The translations under genes were made by a program, and so were the position numbers. From Linum tenue (lineage: Eukaryota > Streptophyta > Magnoliopsida > Malpighiales > Linaceae), in assembly GCA_946122785.1 (NCBI GenBank), contig CAMGYJ010000008.1, positions 8,395,475-8,459,474 on the forward strand: a DNA stretch of 64,000 bases, given 5' to 3'. Positions 11,988 to 24,159 of this stretch are shown piece by piece. Under the pieces are notes generated by a model. It had not been told where the DNA came from, did no database searches, and saw only the letters and a program-made list of their open reading frames with translations. Each line of letters opens with the position of its first letter. Position 1 is the stretch's first letter.

Positions 11988-13106
11988 ATAATGAATAGGG
12001 GTGATAATCGGTTGGCGGTTATCCGGTTTGACCGATCACCGAACCGAAACCGGCGGTTATTCACCGAAACCGACAACCGAAAACTGCTGGCGGTGTCGGT
12101 GTCGGTTGGGGATTTCAGGCGAATTTGATAACCGGACACCGACGGTGATTAACCGACAATAACTCGGTCAACCGTAAATAACCGCGGAGAACCTCGTCGC
12201 CACAGGCATAACCCCTCTACCCTTGCTCGCTACCACCACCAGAGCTTTGCTCTGCCCCCAGCCCCCATCCAGATGCTTCTCAACCCTCAACCAGACTTCA
12301 CCGCCCCACCTCCTCCTTCCAAGCTCGACCTCGTCGTCCCAATCTCCCTAATCCCGACCTCGACGCCCCAACCAGACACGCACCACCACCAAAATCACAA
12401 CTCTCATCCAAAACCCTCTATGCATACAAATAGATCCAAATCCCTCCAGACATGCAACGAACCCTAACCCCCAAATCCCCAAATCCCTCCATACATGTAA
12501 CGAACCCTAACCCCCAAATCCCCAGATGGAAGATTGAATCAACGACGACAAAAGAATCGGAGATTAAATTCGGGTAGGCTTCTGGTCGATCATCCTCCCG
12601 CCTTACTCATCCTCTCTTTGCATCGTTCGCCGTTTGGTTGTTCCTTCCTTTGCCTGTTTCCGCCGCATCGCCGCCCAACCTTCCTCATACTCGATCGGTG
12701 GACATCATGAAGAAGCTTCCGAGTAGGCAGAGAAGAAGCAAAAGATAAAAGATTGAAAGTTTTTTCATTTGATTTGTAGAGAAAAAGAAGATTGAGAAGA
12801 AGAAAAGAGAGGGGATTTTAGGTAGCAGAGTAAGAGATGGGGAACAGAGAAGACGGAAGAGAGAGGGGTGCAAATTTGGTATAGTTAAATATTAATTCCC
12901 CCTTCCCTTTTGTTTAAGGCTTGATATTGCGGTCTCTCGGTTACTTGTTCAACCGAACCGACTATCTGCGGTTGCGGTTGCGGTTAACCGATCAGAATAA
13001 TCGGTGCGGTTGCGGTTGGTCATTTTGGCACTTTTCGATAACCGATTAACCGATAAATCGGTTCGGTTTAACCGCAACCGAACCGACTATCACCCCTAAT
13101 AATGAA
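11988..13106. mobile_element. 1.1-kb hAT-type non-autonomous element with intact target duplication
   Basis: The element runs 11996-13098. The left end is TAGGGGTGATAATCGGTT and the right end is AACCGACTATCACCCCTA, with longer imperfect inverted arms rich in CGGTT/AACCG. An exact 8-base duplication, ATAATGAA, sits at 11988-11995 and 13099-13106. The core, about 12180-12900, is GC-richer and unlike the arms; it holds a roughly 44-base tandem repeat (AACGAACCCTAACCCCCAAA, about 12449-12527). The core may be captured genomic DNA. I find no transposase. Confidence 0.92.
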
Positions 13107-14418
13107 CTTGTAAATATGTGAGAACCTCAATTTGTCAAATGATTTAACTACATTTATGATTTATTTCTTAATATTTTATCGAGAAACAAATACTGTGTAA
13201 CGAGATATCCACTCCGGACACCTAGTGCCACTGGTGAAGGGACGTCCTGGCGGGCCCAATACCCACCGGCCCATACATTTCCGGACTTGATAACATGAAC
13301 ACGCGGGGTCCTCCAGATGGGGCCACGTCAGGGTGCTTCTCTAGCAAGTAATTAATCAGTGACTAAATACGATTACGAACGATCAATAAGAAAAAGCAGC
13401 CACGTTGAAACAAAATGCACTAACGGCTTCACAACGGCTCAACTAACAATTTCAGCCAATTAAAAACCACCACGTTTAGCAGATAAACGCGTTTTAGGAG
13501 ACACTAGAGTGGTGGTTGTGAACTGGTCAACCGAGGAGGTTACTTCTATGAGAGAAAAAGCAACAGGTGGATTAGTGACTAGTGAGTAACGACTAACTAA
13601 CCAACGGCGGGACAAGGCTGCATGGCACCTGGACAGTGGACACCATTGTCGCGCGGGAAGGACTCCCATTCAATTAATAACCGACAATCGGGATTAGGAT
13701 AAGGTTATTTAATGTATCTGTTCATTGCGGAAAATTAGATTGCGATCGTCCTGCCGGCGAATTGAGGGCGTTGGGCTACGGAAGGTGTCTCCACTTTACT
13801 GACGCTTGGTAGTCTTGGCTCCGGTGGGAAACAGAAGAGTCAAGTCCGTTCAAACTGCTCTTAAAATCTTTTTTGACCGGGTTCTTTTTTGGTTTAGTTT
13901 GGTTAGTTTCTTACCTAATTTTACGGTGTCGTTGGTCGTAGATAGGACAGGACAGGACCCGTCTTGGACAGAAATTCGCCACGTGGTAATGTGTTCTGGG
14001 CTCAATTTTCATAACTGCCTCCATTCGGGTTGCAGTGGGCACCTCTGGCCCACCTACAGGCCCAGCCCATTTCATGAATTTACTGTAGACGAGTCCAAAA
14101 TGTGATTTCCACATCAGTTGACCTACACTCCTACAGTGGTTAGTGAGTGTATTGGCTAAAATCAATAAATCATCCAATTAGTATCTGCATCAGTAGTACT
14201 GTAGATTTCAATCTTCATTTCTAGAGCTATCAATTAAACGGCCTTCTATACACAAATATACAAGGCATGACGATGGCGACCCAAAATAATGACAATCAAA
14301 CAGAGCTCGTCTTGCACACTACTCACTACGTAAGAAAAGGAGAACATACAACAACACACGCAAAACCTAGGACGATTTGGATTCGGTACCCAATTGCCTG
14401 TAGAGACTCTAATTTAGA

Positions 14419-14455
<37 letters not shown>

Positions 14456-14550
14456 AGTGTTACGTTAAGCTCCACTTTGTATACTTTCATCCTTCCGTAT
14501 TATTGAGAGTTTAACACTAGTTTTGTTCAATTAACTTATCACCATGAGGA
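13107..14550. other. Intergenic region without a supported gene
   Basis: No coding region is supported. The last part contains a CT microsatellite (separate entry), and the segment next to 14551 is likely 3' UTR of the glycosyltransferase gene. Confidence 0.6.
14424..14453. repeat. (CT)15 microsatellite
   Basis: Fifteen uninterrupted CT units, close to the 3' end of the minus-strand glycosyltransferase gene. Likely length-polymorphic. Confidence 0.95.
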
Positions 14551-17506
14551 TCAGGGATTGTCTGTTGCTTTATCGACTCTGAGCTCAGACTGCTGACAAA
14601 ACGAAATGAAACTCGCCGAATGAGAACCAGAATATGGAGGCGCCAGCAAGCAATTTGAAAGTGATTCTTGATACTGCATAAATGAGTCATGGAAGATAAA
14701 CCTTACCATATTGAGGAGTCGGAGGGCAGCGGGGCGTGTGAATTTCCTTGCAAAAAGGAAGCACGTTGAAGGTTTCCCTTTGCTGGTGCACCACTCTCGT
14801 CGGTATTCGGTCTCGTAGTAAATGTTATCAATATCCTGCAAATGCATCACCGTTAGTATGTCACTTCACTGGAGAAGGAATTCTTGCAGAAAGAAAACTG
14901 TGTAATGGTTTGATTTTACTAGTACCTTGATAGACTGTATCAGCATGGGAGTAGCATCAGAAAACTTGTAGGATACAGGATGCCATCCGCGGCGTTTGGG
15001 GTCTTTAGATGATGAAACGTCCCATGAAGTGTGAGTCAATGATCTTCGTGTTATTTCTTTCTCGAGGCCCTTTTGCTGATTTAAAAAGAGGAAGAACGAT
15101 AGAGTGTTTCAACAATGTTGTATGATGGAGCAGGGGGGAAATCAGAGAGGGGGTTTGGTAAGTCAAAGAAAGCATACAGGATAATTGTTGAACTGTATGG
15201 ACGATGGAATGAGAAAGTAACTTACAGCTAATAATGTTTGGACATAATGTTCATCAGGTATACAATTGTGCTCTTTAGATGGATCAGTAGGCTGCAATCA
15301 CAGAAATTCGAAGAATATGGTGGATCAGAATGCATCAATCTCAACATTGCATGAAGCTGAATTTACAGCATGAGTATGAACAACATCGTATAAACTTAGT
15401 AGTACTTACAAAGGGTTGATCCCTCCAGAACTCAGGTAGCGATTTCCGCTGTATGTCAATAGCAGCAACAGTCAATCTCCAATTAAAAGAAATAGAGAAT
15501 CAGACAGAGAATACAGCTAATGGCGAATTAAGAAACTTCCAAGCCGTTCAAGGGAATTCCATTTTTTATAAAATGAGGAAACAGATTCTGCACTTCGAGA
15601 ATAAATGAACAAAGAACGCAAACAGACAAACTTACTCTGCAATGCTTTTGAAAAGCAGGAAAGACAGTACTGTCCTGCACTACAACCTCAGCATGCTTTC
15701 TTGTTAGAACAACCCACTACAAGAAGGAAACGAGAAAATAAAGATTAGGGAATCTGCACGACGATCACAAAATTGGATTTCACCTTGCAAGCTTTAACAG
15801 CCTTTTGTTAGCCACAGGAGTAATCATGCAAATAAAGTAGCTGACCACCTGAGATCCTTTCCTCCAGTTATCTACAGGGATCACTGGGTCCATCTTTGGA
15901 TTGTAGCGACCTTCTTTTGTATCAGCAAAGCTGCATGCAGATTTTAGGTTAAACATTAGTGTTATGATCAGCAAAAGCCAGACATGCAGATGCAGTTCTG
16001 ATGCTGCAGGAACTGTTCCCACTCTACAGCAAATACCAGTATGTGTTGTTAAGCAAGCACAAGCAGAGGTAAAAAGAAACGAGAGTAATAGCTAACAAAG
16101 AGAAATTCCCATAGGATTGCCGTGAAGCACTCAGACTATCCACCCCAACCACAATCCTTCATGGAAAACACAAGTGGCAAGAACCAGACTAGAATGCATC
16201 TTTACTCTTTGGTTCAGTGCCAACTTAAGCATGACTTTTTACACAGAAGCTAAAGGACTAACCTGTCTACAAAACTGGTTGATGTTGACATGATATAGTC
16301 ATATGTGTAGCTGAAGTTGTAAAGAGGTATGCAGCTGAAAAAAGATCAAGCAACTGAAAGCTTGTTAGCCAATAGCAACCCATAAAAGTTAAGCTCGGAC
16401 CACGGACAAAATAAGTCCTAATAACAATAAGACATGAAGAAATTCCCTGAGATGCTGAGTCACACACCTGTCTGAGAGGAAAACAAAGCGCTTGTTCGAA
16501 GGATCCTCAAGTGCATGTCGTAGTAATATACGCTCTGCCTCAATCATACTAGCTCCCCCCCAATCTACCTGGAATAAAAGTTCCTAAGCCAATGATATTC
16601 CACAAAGTGTAATCTTTTAAATCAAAGCCATAGCTTTGCCACAAGAATCAAGGCTGAGAAACATTTATTCAAGCAATGATATACTTGGTTCACAGGTTTC
16701 ACAATGATTCATTATCTTCTACAGAGCTAATAGATAGACCAATGTGCACAAATGCAAGCACTCATAATTTAGAGGCAGTTTTTTTTGTAATGCTGTTCAA
16801 AATGTACATCATTGCAATGCCAAACCAAATGTTTGTGGTCGAAAAGCTACAACAATCGACAGAAGAAACAACAACCTGAATGCTATCGTTAAGTTGTCGA
16901 TCCAGGAAATACTCCGACCTCGTCGTTGCCTCGTTGAATAGAAATCCAGGCCTGGAATGAACAAAAACTGAAAATCTCGACTCCTCGCCCTGCAAATAAC
17001 ACAAAAAATGCTTCATTCATTAGCACTCACTAGTCACTAGCCCTAAAAAAAGGTGCATAAACCAGTAGTTCCTGCATTATAAAAGATGAAACAAACTCTT
17101 AACGTATCAAAGCGATCGAGATTCTCAAATTCTCTCTTGAGCCCATATGAACAGCAATCAGACAATTAAGCATCACTCTGTAGCAATTCAGCACCATTAC
17201 TCACACGCATGACACAGAACTCGAAATAGATCCTTTTACCTTGAAAAAGACATCCCAGACTACTTCGAGAGGGAGCCGATTCCGAGCGATGAACAGGAAG
17301 GCGATCTTCGGCGGCAGCTGCTCCTGCTGCTCGTGACGGAACCGCGCACTGAGCGCCATGATTTGACTGTTCTGAGTCTGCATCAGAACCAGACTGCACA
17401 AGCAGAACCCTAGCAGCACCATTGCAAACACTTTTCTCCTCCATTTGTAGTGAGACTTGAGCTGCTGCTGCGTCGCCGCCGCCGCCGCCGCCTTCCTCTG
17501 CTTCAT
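14551..17506 (-). CDS. Core-2/I-branching beta-1,6-GlcNAc-transferase-like protein (DUF266, GT14-like)
   Basis: Ten coding exons: 17240-17506, 16876-16989, 16468-16568, 16263-16334, 15849-15930, 15636-15716, 15410-15448 (13-codon exon), 15226-15291, 14926-15075, and a last one from 14835. The N-terminus has a short Ala run, then a signal anchor (VFAMVLLGFCLCSLVLMQ, about residues 26-43), giving a type II Golgi protein. Family blocks follow: PPKIAFLFIARNRLPLEVVW, FVHSRPG, VDWGGASMIEAERILLRHAL, FVFLSDSCIPLYNF, WRKGSQWVVLTRKHA, CIPDEHYVQTLL and RGWHPVSYKFSDATP. These are the DUF266/BC10-like plant proteins; their acceptor is not firmly known, and a role in wall or arabinogalactan glycans is inference. 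The C-terminus is uncertain: a donor at 14706 (ATG|GTAAGG) may remove 100 or more bases before the stop at 14551. The likely orthologue is At5g14550. Confidence 0.9.
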
Positions 17507-18833
17507 CTATTCCTGCAATCCGAATCTCGCTTCCTATCAGTTCAATCCCTCCTCCACCATTTCCAAAACCTCAGAAGAAGCTTCAAAGGGGCGGATGAAA
17601 TGATTCTCAGCTCGATCCAGCTGACAGTCGTGAGCCGGAGTTCGACACGGGCAGGGCGTGAAGGCTTCGCCGATTGGAGCTGCGGGGAGCAGTTGACGAA
17701 TCACGAAAGTCACGGGATAGTCCCGGTGGAGATTTATGTTGAGAGGATGGATGGAGATCTCTCTGGAAGCTCTCTTAGAGATTTGGGTGGGAAGATATGA
17801 AGCGGAAACGATATGGGAAGGAAGAAAGTGGAAAGGGAAGGGAAGAGTTGAAGACTTGAAGTGCATCTGACTTCACCGGAATGGAGACTTTCCTTTTCCG
17901 TGTGACTGCTGCGCTGTCGTATCCTTCTAAATCAAGCCTAATACGGTGATTATCACTTTATCAGTATTTAACACTCAATTTTTAGTTTTTACTTTAAGAG
18001 CAAAATCTACCTAAAAATTATGCTTTTCTCGGTCTGCTTTATTTCCCTTGCGGCCAAATTATAACCATCAATTACCATTTTTATTACGGTTAATCATTTG
18101 GCGGACTAGATTGTTTGACCAACTATTTTAATATGATTCGTTTAACTCAATTTGTTTATTTGTTTTGTAATAATGAAGTAAGATATGAGAATCACGATCA
18201 CCTTGCTACGTCTCGTTTTTATTCTCGACTCATTTCATTTGATTATACTCAATATCTACTTATATTTCTCTTCTTTTCAGTTTTCTTAAGTCTTGTTATT
18301 AACTTATTATCATCATCCTAATGAAACACCGACCAAGTGCAAAACTCAATCGTTTGACCGATATATTCAAATACTGAAACTATTTTTCCTTTTTATTATT
18401 ACTTGTAAAGTGTTTTATCTTTGTTTTATCGTAAAATAAATTATAATGCTCCTTTTATACTAAATTACTAAGAACCAATATTAGGATGAGCATACACATT
18501 GCACTTCATACCCACATGAGTATTGCTTGGTCCTATCCCCTGGCCCTGAGTGCAAGCCAGATATCTTGTAAGCTAAAGTTTTTGTAAGACCAAACAAATT
18601 ACAAGAAACAAGCAATTGTTTTCTTGTTGTGCACCATTATTGTTTTGAGGGAAACATAACAACTACTGCCCATTATTAACCCATGTGTTCAATAGCTAAA
18701 GATGATTCGTAGGATGTTTGCAAATACTGCAAAGGCAAATGCTATTGTTGGAAGCAGTTGTGTTTGATATTTTTCTTTGAATTGAAAGCAAAGCATCAAC
18801 TAAATTTGGTAAATAACCATGGATATTGCCTAT

Positions 18834-19320
18834 GTTTGGCCCGGCTTTTAGAAGTGCTTTTCGGCTTCAAAAGCTTAAGCAGGGCCAAACACCTCTAAAA
18901 GCTCGGCTTTTGAAAAGCCGAAAAGCGCTTTTGTATAACATAAAAGCAGAAGCTCCGATTTGGAGCTTCTGCGAAAAGCTGTTTTGAAAATACAAGATTA
19001 TCCTTACCATATTTTAATTTTATTTCATAAAATATAATTTTCCTTCATTTATATCATTTTAAAAATAAAATAAATTATAAAATCATATTATTTAATATAA
19101 AAGAAATCTAACAAGATCCATTTTGACTACTTTTTATTGTTTCGAATTTTTATTTATATTTTATATTATAAGTCCTTTATAGTCATTTTACACAACCGCT
19201 CATATTAAAAAGCACTTCTAATAGTTTTACAGCCAAACACTAAACTGCTTTTTTTGAAAAGTACTTATCTAAAAGCTCCAGCCAGAAGCTGCTTCTGCAA
19301 AAGCTACAGCAGGGCCAAAC
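18834..19320. mobile_element. MITE with GTTTGGCCC termini
   Basis: The left end reads GTTTGGCCCGGCTTTTAG and the right end CTACAGCAGGGCCAAAC, so the outer GTTTGGCCC-GCT is inverted. Internal segments with GCTTTT/AAAAGC form further hairpins. The flanks TAT and TAA could be a diverged 3-base target site of PIF/Harbinger type, but no exact duplication survives. There is no coding capacity. Confidence 0.65.
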
Positions 19321-19500
19321 TAAGCTATTGTCTGTCGCCATTCGCCAACCACATGTATGATGTATCTTGCTAATCATGCAACTCTCAGGTTGGGCCGGAA
19401 GGTCCAGTTACAAGGAAGCCACCGGAAAGCCCGTTTCCATTGGGCTTAATCCGCTTAGATTCACCGTCCCGTCGCCGCGGTGGCTGCCGACGGTTTAGCA

Positions 19501-20234
19501 CCATAGTCGTGGGTAATTAGCATAAATGGTCACAAACCTTTGCACTTAGTACAAAACAGTCACAAACCTTTAATTTGTAATCATTTGATAACAAAACTTT
19601 TTTACTTCTAACAAAACAGTCACAAATTAAACAGTGTGACCATTTCATACCAGTTCAAACTTTTGTTACCGTGTCAAAGCAAATTAGACTTTTGGTGACC
19701 GCTTTGTACAAATTAAGTTCAAAAGTTTGAACGCTCAATCACCGTTACAATTCACTCTAGTTGTATGGTGGTTTTGTTAATGTATGTGAATGATATTATG
19801 TTGTTTAGGATGACAATGAGAGAATTCAATGGCTCACAAACGGGTTCCATACTGCTTTTTAGTTGAAAAAACTATGTCTACTTTCTTACTTTCTTGGTAT
19901 AGAAATTGAAAGGTCAACTGAGGGCATTCTTATTCGGCAAAGCAAATATGTCGATGAACACATGACCTGACATCTTATATGTCGTTCAAGTGGTGAGTGT
20001 CATATACTTAACGAACAAACTACCCGACCTCATAACATGACAAACATTTAATTTGTAACGATTCGGTAACAAACATTTGCACTTAAAACAAAACGATCAT
20101 AAATTAAATAACGGTGACCATTTTATACAATTTCAAAGTTTTGTTACCGTATTGTTACAAATTAAATGTTTGTGACCATTTTGTACTAAGTGCAAAGGTT
20201 TGTTACCATTTATGCTAATTACCCCCATAGTCGT
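19501..20234. mobile_element. Mutator-like non-autonomous element carrying a copia fragment
   Basis: The element spans 19511-20224. An exact 10-base duplication, CCATAGTCGT, flanks it at 19501-19510 and 20225-20234. Long inverted repeats begin GGGTAATTAGCATAAATGGT on the left, and the right end mirrors them, extending with mismatches for more than 60 bases each side. Long terminal inverted repeats with a 9-11-base target duplication identify a MULE. The interior carries reverse-transcriptase-like sequence (next entry) instead of a transposase, as in Pack-MULEs. Confidence 0.88.
19770..19965 (+). pseudogene. Ty1/copia reverse-transcriptase fragment inside the MULE
   Basis: Translated pieces read LLMYVNDIML, matching the copia RT catalytic block (YVDD, here with Asn in place of the first Asp), then LSYFLGIEIERSTEGILIRQ and SKYVDE, the conserved stretch downstream of YVDD in copia pol. 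A frame change and a stop separate the two parts. It is a short dead fragment, not a functional enzyme. Confidence 0.8.
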
Positions 20235-20712
20235 CACAGAAAGTTTTACAGCACACGAGACCGCTTTGCTGCTCTCCAAATCACCGGTAAATCACCACAA
20301 AAAGGGAAAGGAGGACGTCGTTAGAGTCGTTGTCCCTACCTCATCCGAGCGCCCCGCAAAAGTAATCAGAATTCGCGTTTCTCTTCAACTTGAATTCGAA
20401 TTCTTTTCAACATTTTTGGTTCGATTTTCAGTTGTTTAAGGGTGGTAGGGAGTGAAGATGGAAGAAACCCAGTTCTCAAAATCTCGAAACTTACACTGGG
20501 TCGTCCCAAAATCAAGTCTTTAGCTGTGAGGATGAGCTCGGGTACTTCTAATGGCGAACTTGGGGAACAGTCGAACGCACCGTCTCACTGAATGGTCATA
20601 GTATTGGCAAATAATAGTTGGGGAAACAGTTAAAAGCACTATTTAGTCCAATTCAACCTTTTGTTTCCAACATAGGAAGCATTATCAAATGTTCCAAATT
20701 GGTTGTCTCTTG

Positions 20713-21055
20713 GAAACATGAATAAATAAGCAACTACACAAGAAAAAAATCTAAAAACAAAAACATGACCGTTCTTTTGCAGCAAAAAATACATCACCAT
20801 TCTTTTGCAACACAAGAAATTAAAAAGTTGTCTTCCGTCATCCGTTCACCCGTTTCAAGCATTCATTAGAAACATGAATAAATAAACTACTACATAAGGA
20901 AAAACTTAAAAACATGACAATTCTTTTGCAGCACAAAATACATCACCATGACAATTCTTTTGCAGCACAAAATACATCACCATCCTTTTGCAACACAAGA
21001 AAATAAAATGTTGTCTTCCGTCATCCATTCACTAGTTTCAAGCATTCATTTCTAG
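20713..21055. repeat. Tandem duplication with a nested repeat
   Basis: A segment starting GAAACATGAATAAATA at 20713 recurs at 20869, and both copies contain GTTGTCTTCCGTCATCC and TTTCAAGCATTCATT. The second copy is longer because an inner segment (TGACAATTCTTTTGCAGCAC, about 35 bases) is itself doubled. It overlaps the 3' end of the coiled-coil pseudogene, whose tail was therefore duplicated. Confidence 0.85.
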
Positions 21056-21850
21056 TTGCTTCGTCTTCCACACCATGATTATTGTCTCAAGGCCATCCAC
21101 CAGCTCTGTAACCTCTTCATCTTTCTTCCTTTTTGAATATTTGATCTCTTCATCTTTCTTCTAAATCTCTTCATTATGATTTGCCACTTTCTCTTCCAAC
21201 TCCTTTGTCCTTTCAACTACTATTTCCATTCTTTTTATCAGTTCTTCACTTGACTTTCAGGGCTACTCTTTCAACCTTATGTGTTGCAATCATCGCTTCT
21301 TTTCCCTTTGAAGTGATAGTCGTTTCTTCAAATATCTTAGAAAGTTGAGCATTAATTGATTGCAAAGCCTCGTTCTTGCCCCTCAACACATAAATTTCAC
21401 TTTGTAAATTAGCTTCAACCTTGCCATTTACATCAGATAACTTGAGAAGCTTTTGAAAATCACGATCCTTAGTCGCAAGGAGACCCTCCGTATCAGTAAG
21501 TCATTCTCCCAACTTTGATGTTTTCTCTTCATTCTCAATAGAATTCTCTTTCCACTTTTTCAATTTCACCTCTCTAACCTTCTCTTTTTTTGCGGTCAGA
21601 GCAATCTCCAAAGCTTTTTTTTTTAATTTCTTCTCAGTTTCAATTTCCCAAATCAACATAGAAACTTGGGATTCCAATTTATGATTCTCCTAATTTGAGG
21701 CTAACTAAAAAATTGACAGACTCTCCATTGCAAGCTTTAATGCTTCACTGAGTTCTTCCTTCCCTGCTGATTCTAGTTTCAATGTCTTCTTAAGACAAGC
21801 AAGCTCCTCTTCCAAAGGAGGGATTGAAGATGTGTTTTCCCATTACTATC
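21038..21850 (-). pseudogene. Degraded coiled-coil protein gene
   Basis: The minus strand gives long stretches of Lys/Glu/Leu-rich heptad-like sequence: PPLEEELACLKKTLKLESAG, ENHKLESQVSMLIWEIETEK, KKKALEIALTAKKEKVREV and SEIYVLRGKNEALQSINAQL, ending DGLETIIMVWKTKQLEMNA and a stop at 21038-21040. In-frame stops (after MESLSIF and after TSKLGE) and later frame changes break it. A 5' UTR-like leader with a GTATGCC donor lies upstream at about 21990-22150. The family is not recognised; it is probably a retired copy of a plant coiled-coil gene. Confidence 0.6.
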
Positions 21851-24159
21851 TAAATGGAAGGAATAAAAAGCAGATTTAGCAAAGAATTACTGTTATCTCG
21901 AACCCAAAATACTAGATTGAAAGAAAATTTCATACTCATTGTACAATCCTAAATTTCATGAATTGGAGGGTTAAAATTGTAACAGGCATACCTGTAGACG
22001 CTCAGAGCAGATGAAGAAGAGGATTCCAAGGAGGAGACTAGCCGAACGGTAGAGGAGATGACCAGACGGTAGAGGAGACTACGGTGAACTATGACAGACT
22101 GTTGATAGAGAAATTAGGTCGGCGAACGAGAGGTTGGGTATCTCGATTTTCTTTGGGTAATTTCTCTCTCTCCTAATTTATAAATAGTAGACTAGGACGT
22201 ATAGATGTAAGATTCTTTTTTATATATAGATGATATAATTTTATTAAGGAAAAAAAGAAAAGGTTTACAAAAGCAGCACCAACACATGAATGAAAGAAAT
22301 AAATGCTAAGCAATCAGATATCTTAGCTCTCAAAAGCGAGCATCATAACAATATGAGTCAAAAGACCCCATTAGCAGCCAAAAGAAAGCATATCATGAGC
22401 TTTTTTCTATCACTTGACACAAAAAACTGCAATTTCATTCCTATAATAAGCCTCCAAGAGTTGCTCATTATTGCTGATTTTTTTTTACAATTAAAAAAAA
22501 AAGATTATTGCTGATTCATTAGTCTATTTCTTACATTCTCCTAATTTAATTTGGAGTTTTGAACTCAACTTCTCGTGTGTGTATGTCTTGTAAAAAAAGA
22601 TAAAACTTTTGGATTTCTTTTTCTAAGAGGAGAAATCCATCTCGTGAGTTGTGGTAAAAAAGCAAGTATTATAAATTGGACCCTTAAATTTTAATGGGAT
22701 CAACCCTTAAATCCTACTTTGATTAATTTTAAGAATAATTGTGGATGATCATATCGCTATGAAACTTATTTTTGCTTCAGAAAGAGATTAATCAGAGTCA
22801 ACCACACTTTCTTATGATATCACAATAACTCTCATCTACTCTAATTACATAGGGTATGAATGCACATTAAATTGAAAAGTGTATATAATTAGAGAGTGAT
22901 AAATATATGTACTTATATTCAAGGCTTGAAGATCGAATAAGTTCATTGTTTGCTGAGTGGATGATTCTCTGCGGAGAAGATTTCTTCAATGCATTAAACC
23001 ACCTATTGGTCAAACCAATTATGTTTTATGTAAAATCTTCTTATCCTTATACCTTATTATTTTCAATCTCCGAAATGGTTTGTTTTGTCATAGCATCCTA
23101 CTATTGAATCAAGAATAGTGTTGATTTGCGTCAATCTATAAAAAGAATCTTTAAACGCTGCTTAATGCAATTTTTCAATTTCTGTTTTCAATTTTTATCT
23201 GTGAATATATAGACGAAAAAAGATAAGTTATGTTTTCATATGTTATTGTAGCAATAAGAGTTGACAACACAATGTAAAACCGTTGAAATAAGTGAAATCG
23301 TTTTAAGTTACTTCATTGCTCTTTTTTTTAGGATCGTATCAATTGTATGCATAATTTCATTATGTGTTAAATCTCACTAGACCTACTTTCTACATTTTTC
23401 CTCTCTAATTCAGAAAACACATCCCAAAAAACTTTTTGTCAATGTTATTCGCGTATCTTTTTGTCTCAATTTCTCATAACTCGTCATGTCAAACTATTTC
23501 TCATATTATTTTTCTAGTTTTGTCTTAGTATCAACGTTGATACTAAACGAGTATAAAAAAATAAATAAACATATTCGGGAACTTTTCATAGAAAGAGGTG
23601 CAACAACACGAGTTCTTTTAACCAAGGTTGTTAAACTTCTACAGATCGACTAGTCGAACTCGATATGAGTAGGTCTACAAAACGGTCTCCAAAAAATTAG
23701 TGGCTTGAGTCTTGATCGCTAGAAAGGGCGAGGGAAGGGAGGACGGGGGAGAGAAAAGAGGATAGTGGGAGGGTAACGGGGATTAGGTAAGTTTTTTTAA
23801 CGAGAGGTGAGTTTCTAATATATACATGTAAAGAAAATTTCATTTCAATTATTAAAATTTTAAATTATTGTCTTATTTGCATATATATTTAGAAAATGTA
23901 TAATATGGTTCAAACGAATTGGATCTCGATCAGACCATTAAATCTCAAACCACTTGATTGAATGGTTTAATGGCTTTAACCGGTTTGACAAACCTTTAAG
24001 TTTATGGACCGGCGTCGTTTCGCTGCCAAATTCCTAGACTCGAAAACCGTCGTCTGCTTGAGCCGTCCTCCCTTTTAAAAAGTCTCAGTGACGCCGGTGT
24101 CCTCGGCGAAGAAATGAAAGCGTGGTCGCCGGTGAAGAAGAAGACAACAACAACAGCAA

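Larger units (their letters stand above)
17507..24159. other. Transposon-rich intergenic region
   Basis: 17507-17870 is the 5' UTR and promoter of the glycosyltransferase. Three mobile or pseudogene features lie at 18834-22150 and are listed separately. 17940-18830 and 22200-24100 are AT-rich with only short spurious frames; I see no gene or clear repeat in them. 24001-24159 is the promoter and 5' UTR of the next gene. Confidence 0.6.

Noticed and set aside
14424..14453. CT run considered as a CRISPR-like or regulatory array
   Set aside because: It is a simple dinucleotide microsatellite; no spacer structure. No CRISPR arrays are expected or seen in this plant DNA.
20528..20590. Short ATG frame MSSGTSNGELGEQSNAPSH resembling the start of small plant GRF-zinc-finger proteins
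   Set aside because: It stops after 19 codons and no zinc-finger sequence follows.
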